Assembly: GCF_003387155.1 (NCBI RefSeq)
Contig: NZ_QUMT01000001.1
Coordinates: 1,677,858-1,741,857, forward strand
Direction: 5' to 3'
DNA length: 64,000 bases
Source: Roseateles depolymerans
Lineage (GTDB): Bacteria; Pseudomonadota; Gammaproteobacteria; Burkholderiales; Burkholderiaceae_C
Shown here: positions 17,337-26,093 of the stretch, one piece after another
Layout: each line of letters starts with the position of its first letter
Numbering within the stretch: position 1 is the first letter of the stretch
Notes under the pieces: generated by a model
What the model was told of the DNA's origin: nothing
What the model saw: the letters and a program-made list of their open reading frames with translations, nothing else
The model's database searches: none
Position numbers and translations under genes: made by a program

Positions 17337-18181
17337 CCGAACGTGCGCCGGAGCCAGTGTTTGAGCGCTGCCTTATTCATTCGCACGCAGCGGAAGGCCG
17401 GCTCGATCGGTTGATGTTTATTCCTTGAAACAATAGACCATCGGTCCGCATTCCGCTTCCCCAAAATTGAGGACGTACGTGCGGCCTCGGAGTCGTTGTT
17501 TCGGCGACCGGCAGGTCTATCGCAGATTCCTCACGTCGAGCCTTCCTAGGTGCACCAATGATCGTGACCAGCAGGTACTTGAGCAAGCGGCCAAGTGCGG
17601 TGACTTCAAGATCGGGGTGCCGGGTCGCCCCTAATGCGCTGGAGAGCCGACCGAGGCAGATATCTCAATGTCGGTTTAGCATCTCAGTGCTCGATGCCGC
17701 GTACGACTGGCTACCCGGTGCTGTGAGCCCTCCCACGGGCCGTTCCGACCAGTCGGTCTGTGACGATGCGCGGGCGGAACCGGGCGTTGCTGAGAGCGTC
17801 GACAGCATGCTGTCGTCAACAAGGACAGCGGTCGCGGCGCCTGCGATCGCATTCGTCTGATTGGTCAGCACGCATGACAGTGCGGGCGACGGGATGCAAA
17901 GACCTGCTAGCAACCCTCACCGCAGCCGAAAGTCCGCTTCCAGCGGCCGCCGACGTTGGCCGTCTGAATGCGACCGACAGCAGTCAGCCTGAAACGTGCG
18001 GTGGGCTTCCAAGTCTGCGCTCGTTGCCGAAATGCCAGAACAACGCAGGCCGAAGGACCTGCTCAAGACCGACTGAAAAACGCACTTTGCTCCTCCAGCA
18101 ACCCAGGCTGGAAGCCCTTTGCGGGAGCGGCGAAGGTCGGCGCAGCACAATGCTCAAAGCGCCGCTGCATTGCCGTCTTCC
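17337..18181. other. Gene-poor stretch of 845 bases
   Basis: No credible coding region is visible on either strand. The part around 17890-18010 has recurring GGCCG and GACCG elements (for example CCGAAAGTCCGCTTCCAGCG, then GGCCGTCTGAATGCGACCG) that remind me of dispersed intergenic repeats in Burkholderiales. It may mark the right edge of the accessory segment that begins at the tRNA-Val pair. Confidence 0.4.
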
Positions 18182-19066
18182 GTGACACCCGCCCACTCGC
18201 CCTCTGCATCCTCACGAGCCCTCCACGGCCTGCCGCCGACCTTGTCCGCCTTGCTGCCGCGCCAGCTGTCTCGCGCCCTGCAGCCAGTGCCGCAGGGGCT
18301 GTTGCGCTTCACGCTTGGCGATGTCGCGATCGGATGGATTCACCCCATGCGGGTGCCTGCGCTGCAAGCGTGCTGGCCGGAATTGCAGCTCTCGGCCGGC
18401 CTGGCGCGCTGGGATGCGCCCGACATGGACATGGCGCAGCGCAGTGCACGGATCGCCGCCGTCGCTTTGGCCCTGCGGGAGCGGCAGGCCATCCCCGGCT
18501 GGCGGGATGAGGCTTTCGCCTGTGAGCATCCGGTCGCGGACCCATGCGCCGAGCGGGGGGAGCCGTTGTTTGCGCTCGAACGCGCCGCCTTCCGCTTCTT
18601 CGGCCTGATGAGCCGCGCCGTGCACATCAACGGCTTCCTCCCAGGCGCCCGTCTGCTGTGCGGACGACGCGCCCTCTCCAAGGCCACCGACCCCGGCCGA
18701 CTCGACAACCTGGCAGCCGGCGGTGTTCCCGTGGGCGAAGACTTCCTGGCCTGCGCGCAGCGGGAGCTGTGGGAAGAGGCCGGTGTCCCGATGGCCTTGA
18801 GCGCCTCGCTGAAGCCCCGTGGGCAACTCCGCAGCACGCGCATGACCCCGGAGGGTCTGCATGACGAGGTGCTGCATGTCTACAGCCTGGTGCTGCCGCC
18901 GGGCTTCGTCGCCAGCAACCGGGACGGAGAGGTGAGTGAGTTCCTGTCCCTGGACCTGGAAACACTGGCCCAGCGCCTCGCGCAGGACGAATTCAGCGTG
19001 GATGCCGCCGCCGTCACCGCATGGGGCTTGATGCACGACGAAAGGCGGGACGATCTCCTCGCCTGA
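18182..19066 (+). CDS. Nudix hydrolase with DUF4743-type N-terminal domain
   Basis: About 294 aa. The C-terminal half is a Nudix domain; the Nudix box appears as GGVPVGEDFLACAQRELWEEAGVP, matching GX5EX7REUXEEXG. The N-terminal 110 residues resemble the DUF4743 domain found in Nudix proteins related to thiamine pyrophosphokinase-like enzymes. It would cleave a nucleoside-diphosphate-linked substrate, not known here. The start is uncertain: I prefer GTG at 18182, though a TTG at 18119 is in frame and neither has a clear ribosome site. Confidence 0.82.
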   Translation: MTPAHSPSASSRALHGLPPTLSALLPRQLSRALQPVPQGLLRFTLGDVAIGWIHPMRVPALQACWPELQLSAGLARWDAPDMDMAQRSARIAAVALALRERQAIPGWRDEAFACEHPVADPCAERGEPLFALERAAFRFFGLMSRAVHINGFLPGARLLCGRRALSKATDPGRLDNLAAGGVPVGEDFLACAQRELWEEAGVPMALSASLKPRGQLRSTRMTPEGLHDEVLHVYSLVLPPGFVASNRDGEVSEFLSLDLETLAQRLAQDEFSVDAAAVTAWGLMHDERRDDLLA

Positions 19067-19130
19067 GCGAGGCTCCTGATCCGCCTCAGCCTCCTCCGCC
19101 GCTACCTCCGCCGCGACCTCAGCCGCTACA

Positions 19131-19865
19131 TCAGCCCTGCGCGTTCTCCACCCGCTGCCACTTGCCGTCCCGCAGCAGCTCATGCGGCAGGAAGCGAGCC
19201 TTGTAGGCCATCTTGTCGCTCTGCGCGATCCAATACCCCAGGTAGAGATGCGGCAAGCCCAGCTCGCGGGTCTGCCGCAGCTGCCACAGCACGTTGTAGG
19301 TGCCGTAGCTGACCTTGGCTTCCGGCTCATAGAAGGTGTAGACCGCGGACAGCCCGTCGCTGAGGATGTCCAGGATGGACACCATCTTCAGCGCCCCGTC
19401 CGGCGTGCGGAACTCCACCAGGCGCGAGTTCACCCGACTCTGCAGCAGGAACTGTGTGTACTGATCCACGCTGTCGTGGTCCATGCCGCCGCCGCTGTGC
19501 CGGCCGGCCTGGTAGCGCAGGTAGAGCTGGTAGTGTTCGTCGCTGTAGCCCAGCCGCATCACCCGCGCCTGCAGGTCCGCGTGCTGCGCCCATGCCCGGC
19601 GCTGGCTGCGGTTGGGCTGGAATTCCCCCACCGGGATGCGCATCGGAACACAGGCCTTGCAGCCATCGCAGTAAGGCCGATAGGTAAACATGCCACTGCG
19701 CCGGAACCCTGCCGCCACCAGCGTGGAATAGGCATCCGCATGGATCAGATGGCTGGGCGTGGCCACTTGCGACCGCGCCTGCCGGTCCGACAGATAACTG
19801 CACGGATAAGGCGCGGTGGCATAGAACTGCAGCTCCGACAGCGGAAGTTCCTGGGGATGGGTCAC
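19131..19865 (-). CDS. bpt: Aspartate/glutamate leucyltransferase (N-degron pathway)
   Basis: Bpt (244 aa) transfers leucine from Leu-tRNA to N-terminal Asp or Glu, marking proteins for ClpS/ClpAP. The signature block [20 protein letters not shown], the [20 protein letters not shown] cysteine motif, and [18 protein letters not shown] are all present. The start is GTG at 19865, which gives the family length; a longer frame upstream runs towards aat without a family match. It follows aat on the same strand after 88 bases. Confidence 0.9.
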   Translation of the reverse strand: MTHPQELPLSELQFYATAPYPCSYLSDRQARSQVATPSHLIHADAYSTLVAAGFRRSGMFTYRPYCDGCKACVPMRIPVGEFQPNRSQRRAWAQHADLQARVMRLGYSDEHYQLYLRYQAGRHSGGGMDHDSVDQYTQFLLQSRVNSRLVEFRTPDGALKMVSILDILSDGLSAVYTFYEPEAKVSYGTYNVLWQLRQTRELGLPHLYLGYWIAQSDKMAYKARFLPHELLRDGKWQRVENAQG

Positions 19866-19953
19866 GGCGGTGCGACGCGGTTGGTTTGCGGTGAAAACGG
19901 CAAGCAGTTGAGCGGCTGGCTCGTGCGCCCGAACCCGGTCACCGGCAAGCCGC

Positions 19954-20739
19954 TCACCCGATCGGGGCGGCGGGCCCGTCTTCCGGCGCGGAGTCAGCCT
20001 CCTCACCGGCCTCCAGATGGGCCCACAGGCGAGGATGATAGGTCCAATCCTGGGGCGCTGGCTGTCCCACGTGCTCGGCCAGATGGGCTTCGAAAGCGGC
20101 CCGCGTGACCGGCGCGGCGCCCAGCGAGGCCAGATGCCCGGTCTGCTGCTGGCAGTCGATCCAGGGAATGTGGTGTTCCCGGCACAGGCACACCAGCGCG
20201 GCCAGGGCGATCTTGGACGCGTCGGTCCTGCGCATGAACATGGATTCCCCGTAGAACATCCGTCCCAGGTTCACGCCATAGAGCCCGCCGACCAGTTCCC
20301 CGTCCATCCAGGTCTCGACGCTGTGCACGGTACCCTCCCGGGCCAGCTGCAGATAGGCCTGCTGCATCTCGGGCAGGATCCAGGTGCCGTCCTGACCGTC
20401 GCGCGGGGTGCTGGCGCAGGCCTTGAGGACGGTCTCGGTGGCGCTGTCCACCCGGATGTCGCAGCCGGGCGTGCGCCGGAAGCGGGCGATGGTCTTGCGC
20501 AGCGACCGCGACAGCTTGAAGTGGGCCGTCTGCAGCACCATGCGCGGCTCGGTGGACCACCACAGGATGGGCTGTCCCTCGCCGTACCAGGGAAAGATGC
20601 CCCGGGCATAGGCGGCGCGCAAGCGGTCGGGGCGCAGATCGCCGCCGGCGGCCAGCAGGCCGGGAGCGTCGCTGCGCGGGCCGAGGGCGCGGCGGGTGGG
20701 CGGGAACTCCAGAGAATCGTCGTCGAGCCAGGGGATCAT
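19954..20739 (-). CDS. aat: Leucyl/phenylalanyl-tRNA--protein transferase (N-degron pathway)
   Basis: Aat (261 aa) adds Leu or Phe to N-terminal Arg or Lys. The motifs [63 protein letters not shown] and [17 protein letters not shown] are the conserved order. The ATG at 20739 ([14 protein letters not shown]) matches the family start; a longer frame adds a non-homologous tail. It probably forms an operon with bpt, so both N-degron branches are made together. Confidence 0.95.
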   Translation of the reverse strand: MIPWLDDDSLEFPPTRRALGPRSDAPGLLAAGGDLRPDRLRAAYARGIFPWYGEGQPILWWSTEPRMVLQTAHFKLSRSLRKTIARFRRTPGCDIRVDSATETVLKACASTPRDGQDGTWILPEMQQAYLQLAREGTVHSVETWMDGELVGGLYGVNLGRMFYGESMFMRRTDASKIALAALVCLCREHHIPWIDCQQQTGHLASLGAAPVTRAAFEAHLAEHVGQPAPQDWTYHPRLWAHLEAGEEADSAPEDGPAAPIG

Positions 20740-20823
20740 GGCTTCATGGTAGCGTGACGGCCTTTGTTTCTGCATGCCAGCCGGGTCCATCCCGCTGCGT
20801 GCATCGCTGGTTCACGTTTCATC

Positions 20824-21171
20824 ATGATCATCGTCTACGGCATTCCCAATTGCGACACCGTCAAGAAAGCCCGTACCTGGCTGGATGACCAGGGCCTGGC
20901 CTACCAGTTCCACGACTACAAAAAGCAGGGCGTGCCGGCCGACAAGCTGCCGCACTGGCTGCAGACCCTGGGCTGGGAGAAGGTGCTCAACCGTGCTGGC
21001 ACCACCTGGCGCAAGCTGGACGACGCCACCAAGGCGGGAGTGACGGACGCAGCCAGCGCGGCGGCCCTGATGCAGGCGCAGCCCAGTGTGATCAAGCGGC
21101 CGCTGGTGGAATGGGCGGACGGTCGCCTGAGTGTCGGCTTTTCGGCCGAGCTGTTTGCTTCCCATCGTTGA
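20824..21171 (+). CDS. ArsC/Spx-family thioredoxin-fold protein (YffB-like)
   Basis: This 115-aa protein starts IIVYGIPNCDTVKKARTWL. A single N-terminal Cys10 and the late KRPLVEWADGRLSVGF block are typical of the Spx/YffB branch of the arsenate reductase family. There is no CXXC pair and no nearby ars genes, so it is probably a glutathione-linked thiol oxidoreductase, not a true arsenate reductase. It starts 13 bases before the ribE start region and is probably co-transcribed with it. Confidence 0.85.
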   Translation: MIIVYGIPNCDTVKKARTWLDDQGLAYQFHDYKKQGVPADKLPHWLQTLGWEKVLNRAGTTWRKLDDATKAGVTDAASAAALMQAQPSVIKRPLVEWADGRLSVGFSAELFASHR

Positions 21172-21184
21172 TCGAGGAATTTGT

Positions 21185-21871
21185 ATGTTTACCGGCATCG
21201 TGCAGGGCATTGCGTCCGTTCACCGCATCACCGACAAGGAGGGGCTGCGCAGCTTCACCCTGGAGTTCCCGAAGGGCTTTTGCGAGGGCCTGGAGATCGG
21301 CGCCAGCGTGGCCTGTGATGGCGTCTGCCTGACGGTCACCGAGCTGCGGGGTGAGACCCAGGCGGACTTTGATGTCATGCAGCAGAGCCTGAACCTGACC
21401 ACGCTCGGGCAATTGGGGGAGGGCGGCCACCTGAACGTGGAGCGCGCGGCCAAGGAAGGCGCCGAAATTGGCGGCCACCCGTTGTCCGGTCATGTGGACT
21501 TCATGGCCAGCATTGCGCAGATCCGGCAGCCTGCCAACAACCATGTGCTGCGCATTGCGGTGCCTGCACCCTGGATGCGCTATATCTTCGCCAAGGGCTA
21601 TGTGGCGGTGAACGGCGCGAGCCTGACGGTGGCGGAGGCGCACCGCGAGGCGGACGGTTCAGGCTGGTTCGAGGTCTGGCTGATCCCCGAGACCCTGCGC
21701 ATGACCACGTTTGGTGAAAAGGGCGTCGGCGCGCCGGTGCACATCGAGATCGAACGCCAGACCCAAGTCCTGGTCGACACCATCCGCGACGCGGTCGCCG
21801 AAAAGGTCGGAGCGCTCCTGCCCGCCCTCCAGGCATTCGCCCAGGAAAAGGGCCTCCCCCTCGACCTCTGA
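21185..21871 (+). CDS. ribE: Riboflavin synthase, alpha subunit
   Basis: This 228-aa enzyme converts two molecules of 6,7-dimethyl-8-ribityllumazine to riboflavin. It shows the usual duplicated lumazine-binding domains: MFTGIVQGIASVHRI with SVACDGVCLTV in the first, and GHPLSGHVDFMASI with VNGASLTV in the second. GAGGAA precedes the ATG by 5 bases. No other rib genes are in the window. Confidence 0.93.
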   Translation: MFTGIVQGIASVHRITDKEGLRSFTLEFPKGFCEGLEIGASVACDGVCLTVTELRGETQADFDVMQQSLNLTTLGQLGEGGHLNVERAAKEGAEIGGHPLSGHVDFMASIAQIRQPANNHVLRIAVPAPWMRYIFAKGYVAVNGASLTVAEAHREADGSGWFEVWLIPETLRMTTFGEKGVGAPVHIEIERQTQVLVDTIRDAVAEKVGALLPALQAFAQEKGLPLDL

Positions 21872-21881
21872 CCGGTCAGAG
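21866..21881. other. Palindrome spanning two convergent stop codons
   Basis: CTCTGACCGGTCAGAG is a perfect 16-base palindrome. It contains the TGA of ribE (21869-21871) and the TGA of the converging asparagine-synthetase-like gene (21876-21878 on minus). It could form a small hairpin at both mRNA ends; there is no T-run. Confidence 0.6.
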
Positions 21882-23609
21882 TCTGTAGTTTGGGCGGTGG
21901 CCCCTCAGCCACTGCTCCAGCATGATCAGGATCCAGACCATCTCGCCGTAGTAGCCGGGGTGTTCCCGCAGCCGCTGCGTCAGCAGGCTCTGGATGAAGT
22001 CCGCCCGCACGATGCCGCGCCCCGCCAGACTCCCCAGCGAATCGGCGGCCAGTGCCCCCAGCCCAGCATCCTTGATCGCCCAGACGCCAAACGGCAGGCC
22101 AAAGCCCTGCTTCTTCTTGGTGATGATCTCATCCGGCAAAAAGCCCTTGAGCGCCTCCTTGAAGAACCAGCGCAGCTGCAGGCCCTTGAGCTTGAACGAC
22201 GGCGGCAGCCGCTGCGAAAAGGCCAGCAGCCCGTCATCCAGCATCGGGAACCCGACCTGCATGCCGGCCAGGCCAGTGGTGCCCACCACCTTGGGCAGGT
22301 CGGTATCCGCCAGCGTGTAGCGCCAGTCGAAGGCCAGCATCCGGTCCACCAGATGCGCCCCCTGGGTGGTGCCCCACACCTGCCGCTGCTGCTTCTGCGG
22401 CGCCAGCGTGTCCACCCGGCGCAGGAAGTCCTGCTCCAGCACCTGGGCCTGGCCGAGGCGAGTCAGCAGGTTGTAGCTCTGCAGGCGGTCGGGCATGGGC
22501 ACCCGGGCCTGCTCGATGTAGCTCGCACCCTTCTTCAGCAGCGGCAGACGGCCCAGCGGCGAGCCGAGCACCGGCTCCAGCAGGCCGCCGCGCAGCGGTC
22601 CCGGCACCCGGTCCCACCAGCTGAAGACGGTCTGCTTGGCGTAGCGGGTGTTGCCGCCGAAGAGCTCGTCGCCGCCGTCCCCGGCCAGCAGACGCCGCAC
22701 GCCGTCTTCATGCGCCACCCGGGCGCAGTAGTAGGCGGGCAGGGCGGAGCTGTTGCCAAACGGCTGGTCGTAATGGGTGGCCACCTTGGCGATGCCATCC
22801 ACCAGGTCCCGCGGGGTCACGTAGTACTCGTGATGGCGGCATCCGAAATGCTGCGCGGCGATCCGGGCGAAGGCCATCTCGTCGTAGCCTTCGGCCTCGA
22901 AGCCGATGGAATAGGTGTCCGCCGGGCGACCTGCTACACGGCTGATCATGCCGGCCACGGTGGAACTGTCGGTGCCGCCGCTCAGGAAGCAGGCGGCATC
23001 GGTGCCATCGAGCTGCCGGCGCACGGCGTTTTCCAGCAGGCCCAGGAATTCCTGCTTGAGGTGATCCAGGTCGCGCACCGGCTCGGGATGGAAGCTGGGC
23101 ACCCAGTAGGGCTGCACCCGCAGCTGCCCGCGCTCGAAGATCGCCACATGGCCGGGCGGCAGGCGATAGACATCCCGGAAGATGGTGCGCGGGGCCGGAA
23201 TGACATGGAAATACAGGTAATCGAACAGCGCCTGCGGATCGAGCTCCGCAACCGCCTTGCCGCCGTGTTCATCCGTCACCTCGGCCAGCGCATCGGCCCG
23301 CGTCGCGAAGTGCAGGTGCTGCCCCACGATGCGATAGCACAGCGGCTCGATGCCAAAGCGGTCGGTGGCCAGCACGGTACGGCCATCGGCCTGTCGCCAG
23401 CCCACCGAAAAGCGTCCGCCCACCTGGGCCAGTGCATGGACGGGGTCGGACTGCATCAGCAGCGCCTGCCACGGACGGGCCAGCGCGGCCGACCGGTCCG
23501 CCGCGCCCGGACCGTCCAGTCCCGGCACTGCCATGCCATCCACGGCGCCGGTCACCGACGCCGGAAAACGCGGCTGACCGGTGCAGAAAAACGTGTCGCG
23601 AACTGACAT
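21876..23609 (-). CDS. Asparagine-synthetase-like amidotransferase lacking the glutaminase cysteine
   Basis: This 577-aa protein has a class II glutaminase-like N-terminal domain (residues about 1-190) and an ATP-binding synthetase domain (about 200-550) with the pyrophosphatase loop FLSGGTDSSTVAGM, GDGGDELFGG and the late KKKQGFGLPFGVW block. Active family members begin Met-Cys-Gly so that Cys is the N-terminal nucleophile. Here the start is MSVRDTFFCTG, so the glutaminase should be inactive and the enzyme would use free ammonia or another nucleophile. It borders polysaccharide genes, where such proteins are common. A longer frame upstream has no family match. Confidence 0.82.
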   Translation of the reverse strand: MSVRDTFFCTGQPRFPASVTGAVDGMAVPGLDGPGAADRSAALARPWQALLMQSDPVHALAQVGGRFSVGWRQADGRTVLATDRFGIEPLCYRIVGQHLHFATRADALAEVTDEHGGKAVAELDPQALFDYLYFHVIPAPRTIFRDVYRLPPGHVAIFERGQLRVQPYWVPSFHPEPVRDLDHLKQEFLGLLENAVRRQLDGTDAACFLSGGTDSSTVAGMISRVAGRPADTYSIGFEAEGYDEMAFARIAAQHFGCRHHEYYVTPRDLVDGIAKVATHYDQPFGNSSALPAYYCARVAHEDGVRRLLAGDGGDELFGGNTRYAKQTVFSWWDRVPGPLRGGLLEPVLGSPLGRLPLLKKGASYIEQARVPMPDRLQSYNLLTRLGQAQVLEQDFLRRVDTLAPQKQQRQVWGTTQGAHLVDRMLAFDWRYTLADTDLPKVVGTTGLAGMQVGFPMLDDGLLAFSQRLPPSFKLKGLQLRWFFKEALKGFLPDEIITKKKQGFGLPFGVWAIKDAGLGALAADSLGSLAGRGIVRADFIQSLLTQRLREHPGYYGEMVWILIMLEQWLRGHRPNYRL

Positions 23610-23779
23610 GGGCCTCCCGAAGTGCGCGGCGATTATCAGCGTCCCCTGGCCGCGGCGTCCCGTAAACCGGTCGATTCCACCCATCTTGGGGGCGTTCCAG
23701 CCGGGGCGTTCCCCCGAATCAGGGCGGGGTCGGCCCCACAATCCCGGCTTTCGCGCCGCAGTCTGGCGCGCGGAGTGTT

Positions 23780-24871
23780 GTGTTGCGGGTCCATTGGTTG
23801 CCTCATGCCTGGAACCCGGCCTATGCCGGGGTGCGTCTGCGCTGCCTGATTCCTCAAGGTGAACTGGCCCGGCAGGGTGTGCGCTCCCGTCTGGTGAAGG
23901 ACGGGCAGCCGGTGCCCCGCGAGGGGACGGTGGTGGTGCAGGCGAAGTGGCTGCTGGACGCTGGCAGCCCGGATGCACTGCGGCAACGCAGCCAGCAACT
24001 GCAGCAAGCCCGCGACGCCGGCGCCGTGCTGGTGCTGGACAGCTTCGACAACTATTTCCTCAATGAATCCGGCGATGCGGCCCGGGCGCTGCTGCTGCAG
24101 GCCTATCGGGAAGCGCTGCCGCTGTTCAAGGCCTTCACCGTGTCCTCGCCCGGCTTGCAACCGCTGCTGCAGGCGGAACTGCCGCCCGGCACCCCGGTGC
24201 ATGTGGTGGGGGATCCGGTGGAGACGCCGGAGGCGCTTCATGCCTATGAATCGTGGTGGCGCCGGCATCATCCGGGTCGCTGGTCCGGCCACCGGCAGGC
24301 CCGCCAGGAACTGCGCGAGCATCGCCGGGCCCGTCAGCAGGCGCGTCAGCTGCTGTGGTTCGGCAACCATGGCAGTGCCTACGCGGCGGGCGGCATGGCT
24401 GAACTCGACCGCATCATTCCGCTGCTCAACAAGGTGGCCGTGGACCAGCCGCTTCGCCTCACGGTCGTCAGCAATTCCGAGCAGCGTTACCGCGAGGTGC
24501 TTGCGCCCGCCACTTTCGATCACCGCTATCGGCCCTGGGACCGGCTGCATTTCCTGCGACTGCTGGGCGAGCATGACCTGGTGCTGCTGCCGGCCCGTCT
24601 CACCGCTTTCACCATCGCGAAAAGCAACAACCGTATGCTGCTGGCGCTGGCGCAGGGCGTGCCGGTGATGACCGACCCGTTGCCGGACTACCTGCCCTGG
24701 CAGGCGTTCTGTGCCATGGACGATTGGGACCACCTGGCACGGCATGTGCGTGACCCCGGCCCACTGGCCACGCTGGCCAGACAGGCCATGCCCGCCATTG
24801 CGCGGGACTATTCGACCGCAGCCATTGCCCGGCAATGGCGCGACACCTTGACCGGAATTTCCTCCCGATGA
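23780..24871 (+). CDS. Putative glycosyltransferase (GT4-like)
   Basis: This 363-aa protein has a two-domain look typical of GT-B enzymes: an N-terminal half starting LRVHWLPHAWNPAYAG, and a C-terminal half with LLWFGNHGSAYAAGGM, RLTVVSNS and KSNNRMLLALAQGVPVM, the last being like the nucleotide-sugar-binding region. Sequence similarity to known GT4 enzymes is weak. Start is GTG at 23780 with GGAG just upstream. It overlaps the WbsX gene by ATGA, so they form an operon. Confidence 0.65.
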   Translation: MLRVHWLPHAWNPAYAGVRLRCLIPQGELARQGVRSRLVKDGQPVPREGTVVVQAKWLLDAGSPDALRQRSQQLQQARDAGAVLVLDSFDNYFLNESGDAARALLLQAYREALPLFKAFTVSSPGLQPLLQAELPPGTPVHVVGDPVETPEALHAYESWWRRHHPGRWSGHRQARQELREHRRARQQARQLLWFGNHGSAYAAGGMAELDRIIPLLNKVAVDQPLRLTVVSNSEQRYREVLAPATFDHRYRPWDRLHFLRLLGEHDLVLLPARLTAFTIAKSNNRMLLALAQGVPVMTDPLPDYLPWQAFCAMDDWDHLARHVRDPGPLATLARQAMPAIARDYSTAAIARQWRDTLTGISSR

Positions 24872-25992
24872 ATGCGAACCCGGATCCGCACGAGCCCCTG
24901 CTGATCTCGATCGTCCTGCCGCAATTCCATCCGATTCCGGAGAACGACGCCTGGTGGGGCACCGGCTTCACCGAATGGCGCAACGTGGCCAAGGCGCGCC
25001 CGCTCTTCAAGGGCCATCATCAGCCGCAGTTGCCGGCCGACCTGGGCTTCTACGACCTGCGCCTGCCCCAGGCCCGCGCCGCGCAGGCCGCGCTGGCCCG
25101 GCAATACGGCATTGGCGGCTTCTGCTACTACCACTACTGGTTCAACGGCCGCCGTCTGCTGGAGCAGCCAGTGGAGGCCGTGCGCAGCAGTGGCGAGCCG
25201 GACTTCCCCTACTGCCTGGCCTGGGCCAACGAGAACTGGACGCGCGCCTGGAATGGCCGGGACCGGGAAGTGCTGATGGCCCAGCAGTACAGCGCCGAGG
25301 ACGACGAGGCCCATCTGCGCACGCTGCTGCCGCATTTCCGGGACCCGCGCTACATCCGCATCGACGGCAAACCGCTCTTCATCGTCTACAAGGCCGACCA
25401 GCTCCCGGACCCGCAGGCCACCTTCGGCCGTTGGCGCGAGATCGCCCGGCGCGAGGGCGTGGGCGAGTTGACGCTGGCGCAGTTCGAATGGAGCGGCGCC
25501 GGCTCAGGTACTCACATCCGGGACGTGGGCCTGGACCTGTCGATCGAATTCGCGCCGGACTGGCGGCAACTGGGGGGGCGGCATTTCACCGGCTGGAAGT
25601 CGAAGCTGGCGATGCAACTGGGGCTGCTGCCCAAGGCCTATGGCCAGCATCACTTCTACGACTACCAGCGCATGGTGGACCGGGTGCTGGCCAAGCCGGT
25701 GCCGGACTATCCGCTGCTGCGCTGCGTCAGCCCGGGCTTTGACAACAGCGCCCGCCGTCCGCAGGGGGCGACCATCCTGATGAACAACACGCCGCAGGCC
25801 TACCAGCGCTGGCTGGAAGCGGCATTGGACTGGACCCGGCAGCACCAGCCGGCGCAGCGCCAGGTGGTGTTCATCAATGCCTGGAATGAATGGGCCGAAG
25901 GCAACCACCTGGAGCCGGACCTGCGCGATGGGCATGCCTATTTGCAGGCCACCTTGAACGCTCTGGAGCGGGCTCGCAGCGCCATTGGCTGA
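24868..25992 (+). CDS. WbsX-family protein (GH99-like), surface polysaccharide
   Basis: This 374-aa protein matches the WbsX family found in O-antigen and capsule loci: IVLPQFHPIPENDAWWGTGFTEW, the YGIGGFCYYHYWFNGRRLLE block, CLAWANENWTRAWNG and FINAWNEWAEGNHLEPD. The family is related to GH99 endo-mannosidases, but its members in polysaccharide loci are usually regarded as glycan-assembly proteins. It has no signal peptide. Its ATG overlaps the stop of the preceding glycosyltransferase gene. Confidence 0.87.
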   Translation: MNANPDPHEPLLISIVLPQFHPIPENDAWWGTGFTEWRNVAKARPLFKGHHQPQLPADLGFYDLRLPQARAAQAALARQYGIGGFCYYHYWFNGRRLLEQPVEAVRSSGEPDFPYCLAWANENWTRAWNGRDREVLMAQQYSAEDDEAHLRTLLPHFRDPRYIRIDGKPLFIVYKADQLPDPQATFGRWREIARREGVGELTLAQFEWSGAGSGTHIRDVGLDLSIEFAPDWRQLGGRHFTGWKSKLAMQLGLLPKAYGQHHFYDYQRMVDRVLAKPVPDYPLLRCVSPGFDNSARRPQGATILMNNTPQAYQRWLEAALDWTRQHQPAQRQVVFINAWNEWAEGNHLEPDLRDGHAYLQATLNALERARSAIG

Positions 25993-26093
25993 TCGCGAAG
26001 AGGCGCGGCACCGCGCCGGCGGGGGCGACGCCCTCAACGTCCCTCATCGCCCCTCAGCGTCCGTCCGTGTTCCTCAGTGGCTCTCAGCGTCTT

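Noticed and set aside
17558-17860. Short plus-strand coding region in the gene-poor interval
   Set aside because: Several overlapping frames of similar length exist, none with a ribosome site or protein-like composition.
11637-18181. Integrated prophage or element with defined attachment sites
   Set aside because: No integrase and no second copy of the tRNA-Val 3' end to the right of the pair were found; it is kept only as a possible accessory segment.
20824-21171. Arsenate resistance gene
   Set aside because: The protein lacks the other ars genes and shows the single-Cys Spx/YffB pattern, so a true arsenate reductase is unlikely.
21711-23606. Open frame of 631 codons on the plus strand
   Set aside because: It is antisense to the asparagine-synthetase-like gene and overlaps ribE out of frame.
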